Origin: CAYRGG01 sp964423745
Lineage (GTDB): Bacteria; Pseudomonadota; Gammaproteobacteria; Competibacterales; Competibacteraceae
NCBI GenBank assembly: GCA_964423745.1
Contig: CAYRGG010000041.1
Coordinates: 1-40,633, forward strand
Reading direction: 5' to 3'
DNA length: 40,633 bases
Shown: positions 23,058-31,229 of the stretch, one piece after another
Numbering within the stretch: the first letter of the stretch is position 1
Layout: each line of letters opens with the position of its first letter
Notes under the pieces: model-generated
Seen by the model: only the letters and a program-made list of their open reading frames with translations
Told to the model about the DNA's origin: nothing
The model's database searches: none
Made by a program: the position numbers and the translations under genes

Positions 23058-25478
23058 ATGCGCATAACCCTTAGTATTTCTTCAGAGCAGGGATCATTGT
23101 CCAATTTAGAGACTACCAGGACTATGGAGCAAGGTGCTATTACTATTGGCCGTGGGATGGATAACGACTGGGTTTTGCCAGATCCAGAACGCATCGTTTC
23201 TAATCGCCACTGTACCATTCAGTATCGTGATGGTGAGTACTTTATTACCGACACCAGTACGAATGGTGTATTTGTAAATCATTCTGAAGATCGGATCGAA
23301 CGAGGCGAATCCGTAAAACTCCATGACCACGATCATCTATCTTTGGGAACTTATGAGCTTCTGGTTCATATTGAACCGGCTGCTGGATACGACACGGGGT
23401 CGGTTACCGCCGCGGGTCTTGTCACGGACATTATTTCCACCCCAGACCTCAATGGGAATCGATCTGATGACATAGCGGCGAGTGTCCCTCCTCTAGGCGA
23501 AAGCGTTGCAATGGGAAAAGACGCTTTGCAAGCCTCAGAAGATGAGGATGATGCGGAAGAAGATTTTAATACTGAAAAACCCAAATCGAAATCTTCAAAA
23601 GAAGAAGAGTATCTGGGTGTCACTGAATTTGAGTGGCCGATAGATAAAATAGACCCAAGCGTGGCTGCCTCTTCTGAATCAGAAACACCTGATTCGGCCA
23701 TGTCAGAAAGTGCTGAAGAAAACGTCTCAAAAGTAGCGAATTTATCCCAGGAGGTTGCTCGTCAAGATATTGAGGAACTGGATAAATCTGAAGACTCAGA
23801 CGATGGGCAGGCTCACAGTGCCATGACCAGTGAATTGGAAGAGCTTTTTTTAGTTGATGATGATCGGTCTGCATTGGGTAGTGCCTTACAGGAGAATATT
23901 GAAAACAGAGACGCCCCTGAGGCGCCACTGCCCGAGCAGTTAGACCTTGCAGAGAAAGGGCAAACAGCTCAGAGAGATCCTGAACAAGAACAGTCTGCCC
24001 AGGTGGCGGAGGTATCAGAACAGGAGTCCATGAACTCTAAAGAGCATAGGGCGTTGGAGGAGCGTTCATCTCCAGAGGATCCCATGGATTTATCGGAATC
24101 TGTTGCAGCGCCCGGTCAATTTGGTGAAGTCATTCCAGAAAACTGGTGGAGAGAAGAAAGTTCTCAGATCAACGAACTATCTGCTGCCTCTATTGAACTT
24201 CCTATACAACAGCCAGATTTTCTTTTAGAAACAAGACTCGCTGAGCATTTTCGACAACAACAAAAATACTTCACTACTTTAATTAAAGGGTCTTATCGTT
24301 ATTTGCAACCCTATCATTGGGGAATTGAAACCTTGCAGTTGGATAATGACGCCCTTGCCCGAGGAAAAATTGCCCTTGCTTTAGCCCGTGGGCTAATGCC
24401 CGATGGGACTTTCTTTGATATGCCGGCGGCGAATGGGCTGCCGGAACCATTATCCATAGGACGAGAAATTCGCCAGACCTACGTGGTATTAAGGCCATGT
24501 GACGACCATAGCGCCCTAGGGGAGTGGCATCATGGGAAGTCAGCGCCTTTGGAAATCAGCGATAATCAATCTTATCAGGGGCAACTACCGCCGCTGCGAC
24601 TCCAGCTCGACAGTGGAACAGCTAGTGATCAGTCTGGAATCGCCATCGCCCGGATTCGTGAAGTACGTCCAGATCAGCAGATCGTTTTGGATGAGACCTA
24701 TGTGCCACCGGCCCTAGATTGTCATCAAATACCGATCCTAAACAACTACATTTACGAAATTCGTAACCTTTTGCAACATTGCGGCAACAACCTTGCTTTG
24801 GAACTCGATGCCAAGTCTGATGACAACGGCGATGTGGTACCCTTGTTATTATTGCAGGTTATTAACCGCTACGAGGTGTGTTTTGCCCACTTAGCCAATG
24901 CAGCATTAGTCCATCCCGTTGATCTTTATCAGCAAATGAGCCAAATGGTGGCGGAGATAGCAACGTTTGTTAAACACCAGCGCCGCCCTGTTAGGGTAAC
25001 TGCCTATGACCACCGTAATTTAGAAGTAACTTTTGCACCGCTACTCACGGAACTACGCCAGTTACTTTCCGTGGATCGGCAGCAGGCTATACAAATACCT
25101 CTCAAAGAACGTGGTTATGGCATATACATGGCCGTTTTGGGCAATCGAGAACGGCGCTTTTTGGAGTCGGCAAATCTTGTCTTAGAGATACATACTCAAC
25201 GGGGTACTGAAACATTGACAGATCTTTTACCAAATTCAGTAACCATTGGTCCTGTGGAAAAGATCGCTCAACTGGTCAATCAGAAACAATCAGGTATTGG
25301 CCTAAACCCTTTGCCGGAAGCGCCAAAGGGCATGACTGCCCAAGCCAATGCCATGTATTATCAAATAGATAATAACTGTCCCGCATGGCAACAGCTGGCA
25401 ACTTCAAAAGGACTGGCATTTCATGTAACAGAGGAACTATCTGAGCTTGACATGGGATTATGGGTTATCACCGCTTAG
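23058..25478 (+). CDS. FHA domain fused to a TssK-like type VI secretion baseplate domain
   Basis: An 806-residue protein in three parts. Residues 1-106 are an FHA phosphothreonine-binding domain of the T6SS type: ITIGRGMDNDWVLPDPE, Ser48, His51 and the TSTNGVFVN loop. Residues about 107-360 are a low-complexity linker rich in Glu, Asp, Ser and Gln. Residues about 388-806 match TssK, which joins the T6SS baseplate to the membrane complex: HFRQQQKYF, LQPYHWGIETLQLD, ALARGLMPDGTFFDMPA, IPLKERGYG, TIGPVEKIAQLVN and GIGLNPLPEAPKG. The classical TssK opening (W..G..L.PQHFQ) is only partly kept (FLLETRLAEHFRQQQ). No other T6SS gene is nearby. The FHA call is very sure; the TssK call rests on remembered family patterns. 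Confidence 0.85.
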   Translation: MRITLSISSEQGSLSNLETTRTMEQGAITIGRGMDNDWVLPDPERIVSNRHCTIQYRDGEYFITDTSTNGVFVNHSEDRIERGESVKLHDHDHLSLGTYELLVHIEPAAGYDTGSVTAAGLVTDIISTPDLNGNRSDDIAASVPPLGESVAMGKDALQASEDEDDAEEDFNTEKPKSKSSKEEEYLGVTEFEWPIDKIDPSVAASSESETPDSAMSESAEENVSKVANLSQEVARQDIEELDKSEDSDDGQAHSAMTSELEELFLVDDDRSALGSALQENIENRDAPEAPLPEQLDLAEKGQTAQRDPEQEQSAQVAEVSEQESMNSKEHRALEERSSPEDPMDLSESVAAPGQFGEVIPENWWREESSQINELSAASIELPIQQPDFLLETRLAEHFRQQQKYFTTLIKGSYRYLQPYHWGIETLQLDNDALARGKIALALARGLMPDGTFFDMPAANGLPEPLSIGREIRQTYVVLRPCDDHSALGEWHHGKSAPLEISDNQSYQGQLPPLRLQLDSGTASDQSGIAIARIREVRPDQQIVLDETYVPPALDCHQIPILNNYIYEIRNLLQHCGNNLALELDAKSDDNGDVVPLLLLQVINRYEVCFAHLANAALVHPVDLYQQMSQMVAEIATFVKHQRRPVRVTAYDHRNLEVTFAPLLTELRQLLSVDRQQAIQIPLKERGYGIYMAVLGNRERRFLESANLVLEIHTQRGTETLTDLLPNSVTIGPVEKIAQLVNQKQSGIGLNPLPEAPKGMTAQANAMYYQIDNNCPAWQQLATSKGLAFHVTEELSELDMGLWVITA

Positions 25479-25522
25479 TGGTATTTGTTTAAGTGATACA
25501 TTGCTTAATTTTATAAAAGAAT

Positions 25523-25576
25523 AAAAAGAGCCGCACTCCGGTTGATCTCATTATTAGCAGATCTGGGTATGCGGCC
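25523..25576 (-). terminator. Rho-independent terminator of the glycine-zipper lipoprotein gene
   Basis: On the minus strand GCCGCA (25575-25570) and TGCGGC (25535-25530) form a 6-base stem with a long loop, followed by TCTTTTT. It lies 30 bases after the stop of the lipoprotein gene. Confidence 0.5.
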
Positions 25577-25605
25577 TGTAAAATTAGCTCAGGTGATAGT
25601 CGCTG

Positions 25606-25980
25606 TTAGCGGTAGCCATTATAGGAGCGGTTGGAGTACTCAGAACTCGAGTAGGGGCGATTGTAATTATTATAAGATGAGTTATCCCGGTATCCTCTTG
25701 GGTAGTATTCCCGCTGCTGATTTTGATAGTGACGTTGTCGATCCGTCTGATGACCGATAGCCCCGCCTATCACGGCCCCCGCCGCGGCGCCCAAGGCTGC
25801 ACCATCCTTTTTATCCAGGCCATAACCGATAGCAGCACCTGTGGCAGCGCCTGTGGCAGCACCTATCTTTGTATTGGAATAGGGATCGCGATGAGGGTCA
25901 TAGGAGGCACATGCGCTAACGCCCAATAGGATACTCATCACGCCTGCACAAAAAATAGCTCTTAAAATTTTGCTTTGCAT
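25606..25980 (-). CDS. Glycine-zipper lipoprotein
   Basis: A 124-residue outer-membrane-type lipoprotein. The signal peptide ends in the lipobox VSAC, with Cys24 as the lipidated residue. A Gly/Ala-rich zipper follows (KIGAATGAATGAAIGYGLD, then GAALGAAAGAVIGGAIGHQ), the 2TM glycine-zipper pattern of SlyB/YmgG-like proteins thought to insert into or stabilise membranes. The last 45 residues are rich in Tyr, Asn, Ser and Arg, of low complexity. The gene is convergent with the FHA-TssK gene and has its own terminator. Confidence 0.85.
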   Translation of the reverse strand: MQSKILRAIFCAGVMSILLGVSACASYDPHRDPYSNTKIGAATGAATGAAIGYGLDKKDGAALGAAAGAVIGGAIGHQTDRQRHYQNQQREYYPRGYRDNSSYNNYNRPYSSSEYSNRSYNGYR

Positions 25981-26183
25981 TGTTATGTCCTCAAAAAAAA
26001 GAGTTGTATTTGTGGGGCAAATAGTGGCACGACGAGCATGAATTTAGCCTGAATGCAGTTTGTCGCTTCTTAAACTGATAGCTTTATAAAAAACGAGCTA
26101 GCACTGATCTTTAGTTTCATTGTCCATAAATCTATAAACTGCTTTGTTTAATTGCTTGCTTGACAACCTTTGGGTGGAACTTT

Positions 26184-26834
26184 ATGTCCGCAAATCCCTT
26201 TGCTCCTGAGTTTGAAGCGCTTCCGGTGACATTACCGGTATTCCCCTTGAGCGGCGTTGCGTTACTACCGTTAAGTGATCTGCAGCTCAATATTTTTGAG
26301 CCACGCTATGTCAACATGATTATCGATGCCTTGGGGACTGGCCGTATGATGGGTATTGTACAACCGGATACCTCGATGCCAGAGGATATGCTTTATAAGA
26401 TAGGTTGCGCAGGTCGGATCACCATCTTTAATGAAACCAGTGATGGACGGTTTCTCATCAACTTAACCGGCGTATGTCGTTTCAATATCGTCGAAGAAAT
26501 GGCGACCACTCGAGGGTATCGGCGTGTTGTGGCGGATTGGGAGCCCTTTCGTAACGACCTAGTAGAGGAAAACAACACCATCGAAACTGGGGCAGTGCTG
26601 CAATCCCTCTATCAGTATTTCGAGTTTAATAATATTCAGGTGGATTTGGACGCCTTAAGGAAAATGCCAGGTCCTAAAGTGGTTAACTTTCTCGCCACCC
26701 ATCTACCTTTTGAGCCTGAAGAAAAACAAGCGCTTGTTGAAACTGAAACGCTTTCGGAAAGATTGGATCGCCTAGTGGCCCTGGTAAAGACGTCCATGTC
26801 GACGCGGCTAGGCTCAACTCAGACCCGGCACTGA
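26184..26834 (+). CDS. LON N-terminal domain protein
   Basis: A 216-residue stand-alone LON substrate-binding domain, as in the N-terminus of the Lon protease but without ATPase or protease parts. The core is typical: TLPVFPLSGVALLPLSDLQL, NIFEPRYVNMI, RMMGIVQPD, IGCAGRITIFNE and RFLINLTGVCRF. The role of such solo proteins in proteobacteria is unclear; binding of unfolded proteins is inferred from Lon. The ATG at 26184 has gtgga just upstream and is preferred to a TTG at 26160. The metallophosphatase gene follows after 33 bases, so both may be cotranscribed. Confidence 0.88.
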   Translation: MSANPFAPEFEALPVTLPVFPLSGVALLPLSDLQLNIFEPRYVNMIIDALGTGRMMGIVQPDTSMPEDMLYKIGCAGRITIFNETSDGRFLINLTGVCRFNIVEEMATTRGYRRVVADWEPFRNDLVEENNTIETGAVLQSLYQYFEFNNIQVDLDALRKMPGPKVVNFLATHLPFEPEEKQALVETETLSERLDRLVALVKTSMSTRLGSTQTRH

Positions 26835-26867
26835 ATTGCCTTGTAAGCTCAGCGGTGGAGTTTTTCC

Positions 26868-27665
26868 ATGAAGATTGCCTGGATAACCGATATCCACCTT
26901 AATTTTGTTGATGAAGACCGTATTGAAACCTTTTGCCAAACGATTTTATCCACTGACCCTGCTGCATTACTTGTGGGTGGCGATATCGGGGAAGCGCCCA
27001 CGGTACAGATGTATTTAAAATTACTTGAAGATCGGTTGCAAAGACCTATTTATTTCGTCTTCGGCAATCATGATTTTTACCAAAGCACCATTGCCGAGGC
27101 GCGTAACCAGGCGTTGGCTCTGACGCGGTCTTCCCAGTGGTTGCGTTGGCTACCCGCAGTGGATGTGGTTGCACTAAGCTCGCGTACCGCACTGGTAGGA
27201 CATGATGGCTGGTCTGATGGCCGTTTGGGAGATTTTTTCGGCTCTCCGGTGCGCCTTAACGATTATAAATTCATTGACGAACTGCGTGGTCTTGATAAAG
27301 ACGAATTACACCACAAATTGAACGCTTTGGGTGATGAAGCGGCTGCTTACCTAAAGCAGGTGTTGACCCAGGCTTTGTCTCAATTTAATGAGGTTATTGT
27401 ACTTACCTATGTGCCGCCATTTCGGGAGTCTTGTCTGTATAGTGGAAAACCAGGTAACGACAACTGGTTGCCGCACTTTACCTGTAAGGCGGTAGGTGAT
27501 GTTTTGATGGAAATGGCGACAGCCTATCCAAATTGTCAGATGACCGTATTGTGTGGCCATTCTCATCACGAAGCCAATGTGGCTATGTTACCTAATTTAG
27601 TGATGAAAACCGGCGCGGCTACCTATGGTGAACCGCAGTTGCAGACTTTGGTTTCTATTACTTGA
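26868..27665 (+). CDS. Calcineurin-like metallophosphoesterase
   Basis: A 265-residue cytoplasmic phosphoesterase with the two-metal motifs in order: WITDIHLNF (D-x-H), LLVGGDIGE (GD), FGNHDFY (GNHD), and the late HSHH (CGHSHHEAN). The substrate cannot be predicted; nucleotides, phosphoproteins or lipid-linked phosphates are all possible for this superfamily. A gtggag ribosome site lies about 10 bases before the ATG. It forms a probable pair with the LON-domain gene. Confidence 0.9.
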   Translation: MKIAWITDIHLNFVDEDRIETFCQTILSTDPAALLVGGDIGEAPTVQMYLKLLEDRLQRPIYFVFGNHDFYQSTIAEARNQALALTRSSQWLRWLPAVDVVALSSRTALVGHDGWSDGRLGDFFGSPVRLNDYKFIDELRGLDKDELHHKLNALGDEAAAYLKQVLTQALSQFNEVIVLTYVPPFRESCLYSGKPGNDNWLPHFTCKAVGDVLMEMATAYPNCQMTVLCGHSHHEANVAMLPNLVMKTGAATYGEPQLQTLVSIT

Positions 27666-27709
27666 AGTTCGCTGACAACGCCCCCACGCAGGCGCGGGTA
27701 ACGAGAGCA

Positions 27710-27732
27710 AAACAATCTGTTGCTCGCAACAG
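27710..27732 (-). terminator. Terminator-like hairpin after the second PIN toxin gene
   Basis: CTGTTGC (27717-27723) and GCAACAG (27726-27732) form a 7-base stem with a two-base loop. Read on the minus strand it is followed by ATTGTTTT, a weak T run, five bases after the toxin stop. Confidence 0.5.
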
Positions 27733-27736
27733 CTCG

Positions 27737-28129
27737 TTAGGCGATGGTTTCAATATAGGGGTACCCCAGTATTTTTCCGTCCGATGTAACAAGTGGGCAA
27801 TCATGTACCCTCGCTGTTGCGACAATGATCTGATCCGCCGGATTACGATGAAATTTCCCTGGCAGTTGTGTTGATTCGATAAGGATTTCAGGGGTAAGTT
27901 GCAAGAGGTGTATGCCCGGATATTCAAGAGCAAGCTCGAACCAATCCCGCAAAGGGCAAGGCAGGTCAAGCCGTTGCAACTGCACTAATTTTGCAACCTC
28001 CCAGCACGAAAAAATGCTTACACCCATGATGTCATTTTCATATTGTTGCAGATCTTCTGCTTGAGACTTCGTGAGCTGAGACGGGTCGTGTACCCACCAT
28101 AGCCAAATATGGGTATCCAAAACAATCAC
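27737..28129 (-). CDS. PIN-domain toxin (VapC-like)
   Basis: A PIN-domain ribonuclease-type toxin of 130 residues. The first catalytic acid is present (IVLDTHIWLWWVHD), then SIFSCWEVAKLVQ with Glu, then PADQIIVATARVHDCPLVTSD with the later Asp residues. This family with LDTHIW is the sort paired with AbrB- or Phd-like antitoxins. The GTG at 28129 is chosen as start because it overlaps the antitoxin stop as GTGA, a coupling overlap. An ATG five codons upstream is the alternative. The C-terminus looks complete. Confidence 0.85.
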   Translation of the reverse strand: MIVLDTHIWLWWVHDPSQLTKSQAEDLQQYENDIMGVSIFSCWEVAKLVQLQRLDLPCPLRDWFELALEYPGIHLLQLTPEILIESTQLPGKFHRNPADQIIVATARVHDCPLVTSDGKILGYPYIETIA

Positions 28130-28344
28130 TGTAGAACTTCCCAATCCTCTTCTGCAACGCTTCCAAAGGGGTTTAAATAGCGAATTGAAGTGCCTCGCAA
28201 GGGGTAGCGTTGCTGCTGAGGGGCTGGTGCTTGACTAGAGCGGCGAACAACTACCTCGACTTGATCCCCTGGCTCAAAGGGCAAGTGCTTAATGGTTAAA
28301 GCTCCATGGTTTGTGACCGTAGCTGTAATGCGGTAAACGGGCAT
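28126..28344 (-). CDS. AbrB-like antitoxin partner of the PIN toxin
   Basis: A 72-residue small protein with an N-terminal beta-rich part (YRITATVTNHGALTIKHLPF, then GDQVEVVVRR) like the swapped-hairpin DNA-binding domain of AbrB/VapB antitoxins. A C-terminal tail, YPLRGTSIRYLNPFGSVAEED, probably binds the toxin. An agaggt ribosome site lies 6 bases before the ATG. It is the first gene of a coupled two-gene operon with the PIN toxin, which supports its role. Confidence 0.75.
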   Translation of the reverse strand: MPVYRITATVTNHGALTIKHLPFEPGDQVEVVVRRSSQAPAPQQQRYPLRGTSIRYLNPFGSVAEEDWEVLQ

Positions 28345-28382
28345 GTAACACCTCTTTAATTTTGTTTATACATTATTAGGAC

Positions 28383-28676
28383 TTACGCAAAATCAGTAAA
28401 GGGGTCTATGGGATGTCCGTACAGGTAGTGATCGTGCTGGTAGGAGAGGTCTTCTGGAAGATCTTCGATGATCGGCAACTTCTCCACCTCTTCCAAAAAC
28501 CGCAGACCGACTTCATCCTGTTCCTCATTAGTCTGTTTCGGACACTCATCAACTGTCTCGATAATCACGCGCACAAAGATCCCTGTTGGAAGCCTCAATT
28601 TTCCGATTTCTTTCGCCAGATTTTGCGACAGGATGTTCTCTAGTACTTTCCGTTTCTACACGTCTTTGACTGCCAT
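28383..28676 (-). pseudogene. Small gene of unknown function with an in-frame TAG
   Basis: Read from the ATG at 28676, the frame runs 97 codons and encodes a soluble protein but has TAG as codon 7 (28658-28656). After it comes KRKVLENILSQNLAKEIGK, LRLPTGIFVRVIIETVDE, an acidic stretch and EDLPEDLSYQHDHYLYG. The tail FLEEVEKLPIIEDLPEDLSYQHDHYLYG resembles small proteins of cyanobacteria and filamentous sulfur bacteria, from memory. Either a nonsense mutation has killed it, or translation begins after the TAG, for example at a TTG at 28598. It lies just upstream of the toxin-antitoxin pair and might be a related accessory gene. The stop overlaps TTTTGCGTAAGTCC, a sequence often found at mobile-element ends. 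Confidence 0.5.
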
Positions 28677-28747
28677 AATGTGAGAAAGAGGTCGATTACA
28701 GAATACCGTTATTTCGTATTTTTCTAAAGGGAATGTTTTGCAAAGGG

Positions 28748-28878
28748 GAGGGGTCAAGTCGCTTTCTTAACTTATCAAATATTAAATAAAGAAAAGGGAA
28801 AAGTAGGATGTACAGCTTGCTCGCACAATTGATGTTGTCATAGAAAGTATTATGAAAAAAGCGACCTGACCCCTAAAC
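28748..28878. repeat. MITE-like inverted repeat pair of the dispersed GGTCA/TGACC repeat
   Basis: GGGGTCAAGTCGCTTT near 28750-28765 and AAAGCGACCTGACCCC near 28858-28873 are arms of an inverted repeat with one mismatch, enclosing about 92 bases of AT-rich DNA. No open frame lies inside. The same arm sequence recurs at 28917, 30337, 30356, 31233 and 31650 in one or the other orientation. Confidence 0.65.
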
Positions 28879-29013
28879 TTACCATTGATGCTGTCATAGC
28901 AAGTATTATTAAAAAAGCGACCTAATGGGATGGTCCGCCCCGCTCCCCAAACGGCTTCAAATGAGCCATGATGTCAGTGTCAATCAGACATCCAAACAGA
29001 AGCGAGGCGAACC

Positions 29014-30054
29014 ATGAAACAGGATAGCGTAAAAGGCGACATCACGGTGTTAGGAATTGATCTGGCAAAACACAGTTTTCAACTGCACGGTGTGGATGAG
29101 GCGGGCCAACGGGTCGTGAGAAAGCAGCTGAGCCGCCACAAGGTCAGCGCCTATGTAGCGCAACTCCCTCCTTGTCTAATCGGTATGGAAGCCTGTGGTG
29201 GAGCGCATCACTGGGTGAGGGTGTTCACCGCGTTTGGGCATACGGTACGGCTGATGGCCCCGCAGTTTGTCAAGCCCTATGTCAAATCGAATAAAAATGA
29301 TGCGGTGGACGCAGAAGCCATCTGCGAGGCGGTGCAGCGTCCCACGATGCGGTTTGTACCCGAGAAAAGCATCGAGCAGCAGGATATCCAAAGCCTCCAC
29401 CGGATACGTAGTCAGCTCATTGCCCGGCGCACCGCTCAGAGCAACCAGATACGTGGTCTATTGCTGGAATACGGGATCGTTATACCACAGGGCATCCGCT
29501 ATGTCCGCCAGCCGTTGCCGTTGATTTTGGAAGCCGCGGATAATGGCTTGAGCGATCTGTTTCGTGAGCTACTCCATGAGCTGTATGAGGAGCTGGTGCA
29601 TCTGGATGAACGCATCCACAGGGTGGAAGAGAAGCTCCGTCGGCTGAGCGCCCAGCATGAAGATTGCCAACGTCTGCTGAGCATACCGGGCATTGGCTTA
29701 CTGAGTGCCACCGCGCTGGTGGCTGCCATCGGGGATGTCAGCGCCTTCGCGTCAGGGCGCGAATTGGCTGCCTGGTTGGGGTTAGTACCCCGACAACATT
29801 CCACCGGTGGTAAGCCGACGCTCATGGGCATCAGCAAACGGGGGGATACGTACCTGCGAACGCTGCTGATTCATGGAGGGCGCACTGTGGTACGCGTTGC
29901 CCACAAACACCAGGACCGGCGCCATCGCTGGATCAGTGACCTGGTTCAACGGCGCGGTAAAAATGTTTCAGCCGTCGCTGTGGCCAATAAGAATGCCCGT
30001 ATTGCCTGGGCGCTGTTGACGCATAAAACAAGGTATCAGGCGAGCGCGGTATGA
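29014..30054 (+). CDS. IS110-family transposase (IS1111 group)
   Basis: A 346-residue DEDD-type recombinase. The N-terminal RuvC-like domain has VLGIDLAKHSFQLHGVD (Asp), CLIGMEACGGAHHWVR (Glu) and KSNKNDAVDAEAICEA (Asp pair). The C-terminal transposase domain shows LSIPGIGLLSATALVAAIGD and GRELAAWLGLVPRQHSTGGK, then GISKRGDTYLRTLLIHG, with the conserved Ser in the usual place. No frameshift is seen. This family excises and inserts its element with the help of a guide RNA from the element itself. Confidence 0.95.
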   Translation: MKQDSVKGDITVLGIDLAKHSFQLHGVDEAGQRVVRKQLSRHKVSAYVAQLPPCLIGMEACGGAHHWVRVFTAFGHTVRLMAPQFVKPYVKSNKNDAVDAEAICEAVQRPTMRFVPEKSIEQQDIQSLHRIRSQLIARRTAQSNQIRGLLLEYGIVIPQGIRYVRQPLPLILEAADNGLSDLFRELLHELYEELVHLDERIHRVEEKLRRLSAQHEDCQRLLSIPGIGLLSATALVAAIGDVSAFASGRELAAWLGLVPRQHSTGGKPTLMGISKRGDTYLRTLLIHGGRTVVRVAHKHQDRRHRWISDLVQRRGKNVSAVAVANKNARIAWALLTHKTRYQASAV

Positions 30055-30318
30055 ACAATACACGACGTCGTTCACTCAGCTGTTAACAAGACAGATTATT
30101 GAAGTTGCGTGGATCAAGTTCAAGTGATGGCATAAAAGGTAGCACCTGCACTCCTTCGAACCTGCAGGGGTCTCGGGCCCACTCTTGAGGCCGACGACTT
30201 GATAAGGGGGGGAGTGCGCGGATTCCATCAGGGTCAGAGGTCTATAGACACCTCATCGTAAGGCCGAATATATGGGCGCAATATTCTTTTTGTCACCAAC
30301 GAACTTTTTCCTTGCATT
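30055..30318 (+). ncRNA. Candidate guide (bridge/seek) RNA region of the IS1111-group element
   Basis: The 3' non-coding end of the element, about 260 bases with no open frame. Elements of the IS1111 group encode their target-recognising RNA here, downstream of the transposase gene. Short hairpin arms occur (for example CCTGCA...TGCAGG near 30146 and 30161). The RNA ends and guide loops are not established from sequence alone. Confidence 0.4.
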
Positions 30319-30336
30319 GCGGGACGGACCATATAT

Positions 30337-30373
30337 GACCCCTAAACTTAAAAAAGCGACCTGACCCCTAAAC
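30337..30373 (+). repeat. Right-hand half of the interrupted repeat plus an intact copy
   Basis: GACCCCTAAAC (30337-30347) is the half separated by the insertion. The full copy GCGACCTGACCCCTAAAC follows at 30356-30373. Copies are thus spaced by short A-rich links on both sides of the insertion sequence. Confidence 0.75.
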
Positions 30374-30406
30374 GCTCCTTATAAACAGCAACTTATAGTC
30401 TACATA

Positions 30407-31012
30407 TTAATCTAGAGGAATCGTGTAAGTTGCCGTTTTCTTCTGACTGGGATTGTAATTCCCGCCAGGGTACTCTGCATATTTGCATCTACCGGTGAGT
30501 TTGATGCCAGGCTGGGGCTGACACATACCACCTTCGAGCATCCACCCTTTAGATAAGGATTCGGATTCACACACATTATAAGCATTGTTAACTCGATCCA
30601 GCAGAGCTTCTTCAAGGCCAGACGTTTTTCCGCTGTTTCGGCTTAGTATCTGTGTCCTTCCATCGCTGTTGCCATTACCCTTCCAAGGTTCGTACTCATC
30701 GTTGATCTTTCCGGTAAAATCGTTGGTTATGTCACTGACATCGATTTCAAAACCACGGAACTTACTACCGCTCTCCTTTACTTTATATACTTTTTTAAAC
30801 TTGACCTCGCAGTCCCAAATTGAGTAAGGCGTCCGACTACCTACTTGTTCTCCATTTTTGACTTTTCCTAGTGAAGCTTGCCACATGACGGTAGTGGTTG
30901 GGTTGCCACCCAGCCCATCGAGCGTAATAGTCATGTCTGGCCCACCACCAGCCTGCGCCATACCAGCAATACCGAAGGCAATACAACCTAACAAGGCTCC
31001 GATTTTATACAT
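30407..31012 (-). CDS. Secreted protein of unknown function
   Basis: I do not recognise this protein of 201 residues. A signal peptide is clear (MYKIGALLGCIAFGIAGMAQA, cleavage after AQA). The mature protein is rich in Gly, Asn and Lys and contains four Cys, in the contexts IWDCEV, NVCESE, GGMCQP and GRCKY, which could form disulfides in the periplasm. The ATG has aggag about 10 bases upstream. It is between the insertion sequence and the MNT/HepT remnant, so it may be accessory DNA. Confidence 0.65.
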   Translation of the reverse strand: MYKIGALLGCIAFGIAGMAQAGGGPDMTITLDGLGGNPTTTVMWQASLGKVKNGEQVGSRTPYSIWDCEVKFKKVYKVKESGSKFRGFEIDVSDITNDFTGKINDEYEPWKGNGNSDGRTQILSRNSGKTSGLEEALLDRVNNAYNVCESESLSKGWMLEGGMCQPQPGIKLTGRCKYAEYPGGNYNPSQKKTATYTIPLD

Positions 31013-31229
31013 TTCTTTATATCTCCTGATTACTCATTACACTGTGGTTGAGTCCGATCAAAAAAACCTTATCCTATGCTGATCAGCTCCGCTCGATCAG
31101 ACGGCGTAATTGTAGCACCAAACGAATGCAAAGTTCCAAGTACTCAGAAAATTTTTTTAGAGTTTTTTTAGCATTCTTCCTAAAAAAGATAAAATAACAA
31201 ATGATAAAGGGGTCATATATGGTAAATAT

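Larger units (their letters stand above)
28924..30336 (+). mobile_element. IS110-family insertion sequence (IS1111 group)
   Basis: An element of about 1.41 kb. It holds one transposase gene and has short, sub-terminal inverted repeats, ATGGTCCGCCCCGC (28930-28943) and GCGGGACGGACCAT (30319-30332; one mismatch), as is usual for the IS1111 group. It interrupts a repeat: the left flank ends GCGACCT and the right flank starts GACCCCTAAAC, which rejoin to the intact GCGACCTGACCCCTAAAC seen at 28861 and 30356. There is no target duplication. The exact ends are uncertain by a few bases. The element looks intact. Confidence 0.85.

Noticed and set aside
27658..27969. Frame of 103 codons on the minus strand over the second PIN toxin
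   Set aside because: It is a shadow of the toxin gene, which has clear family motifs in another frame.
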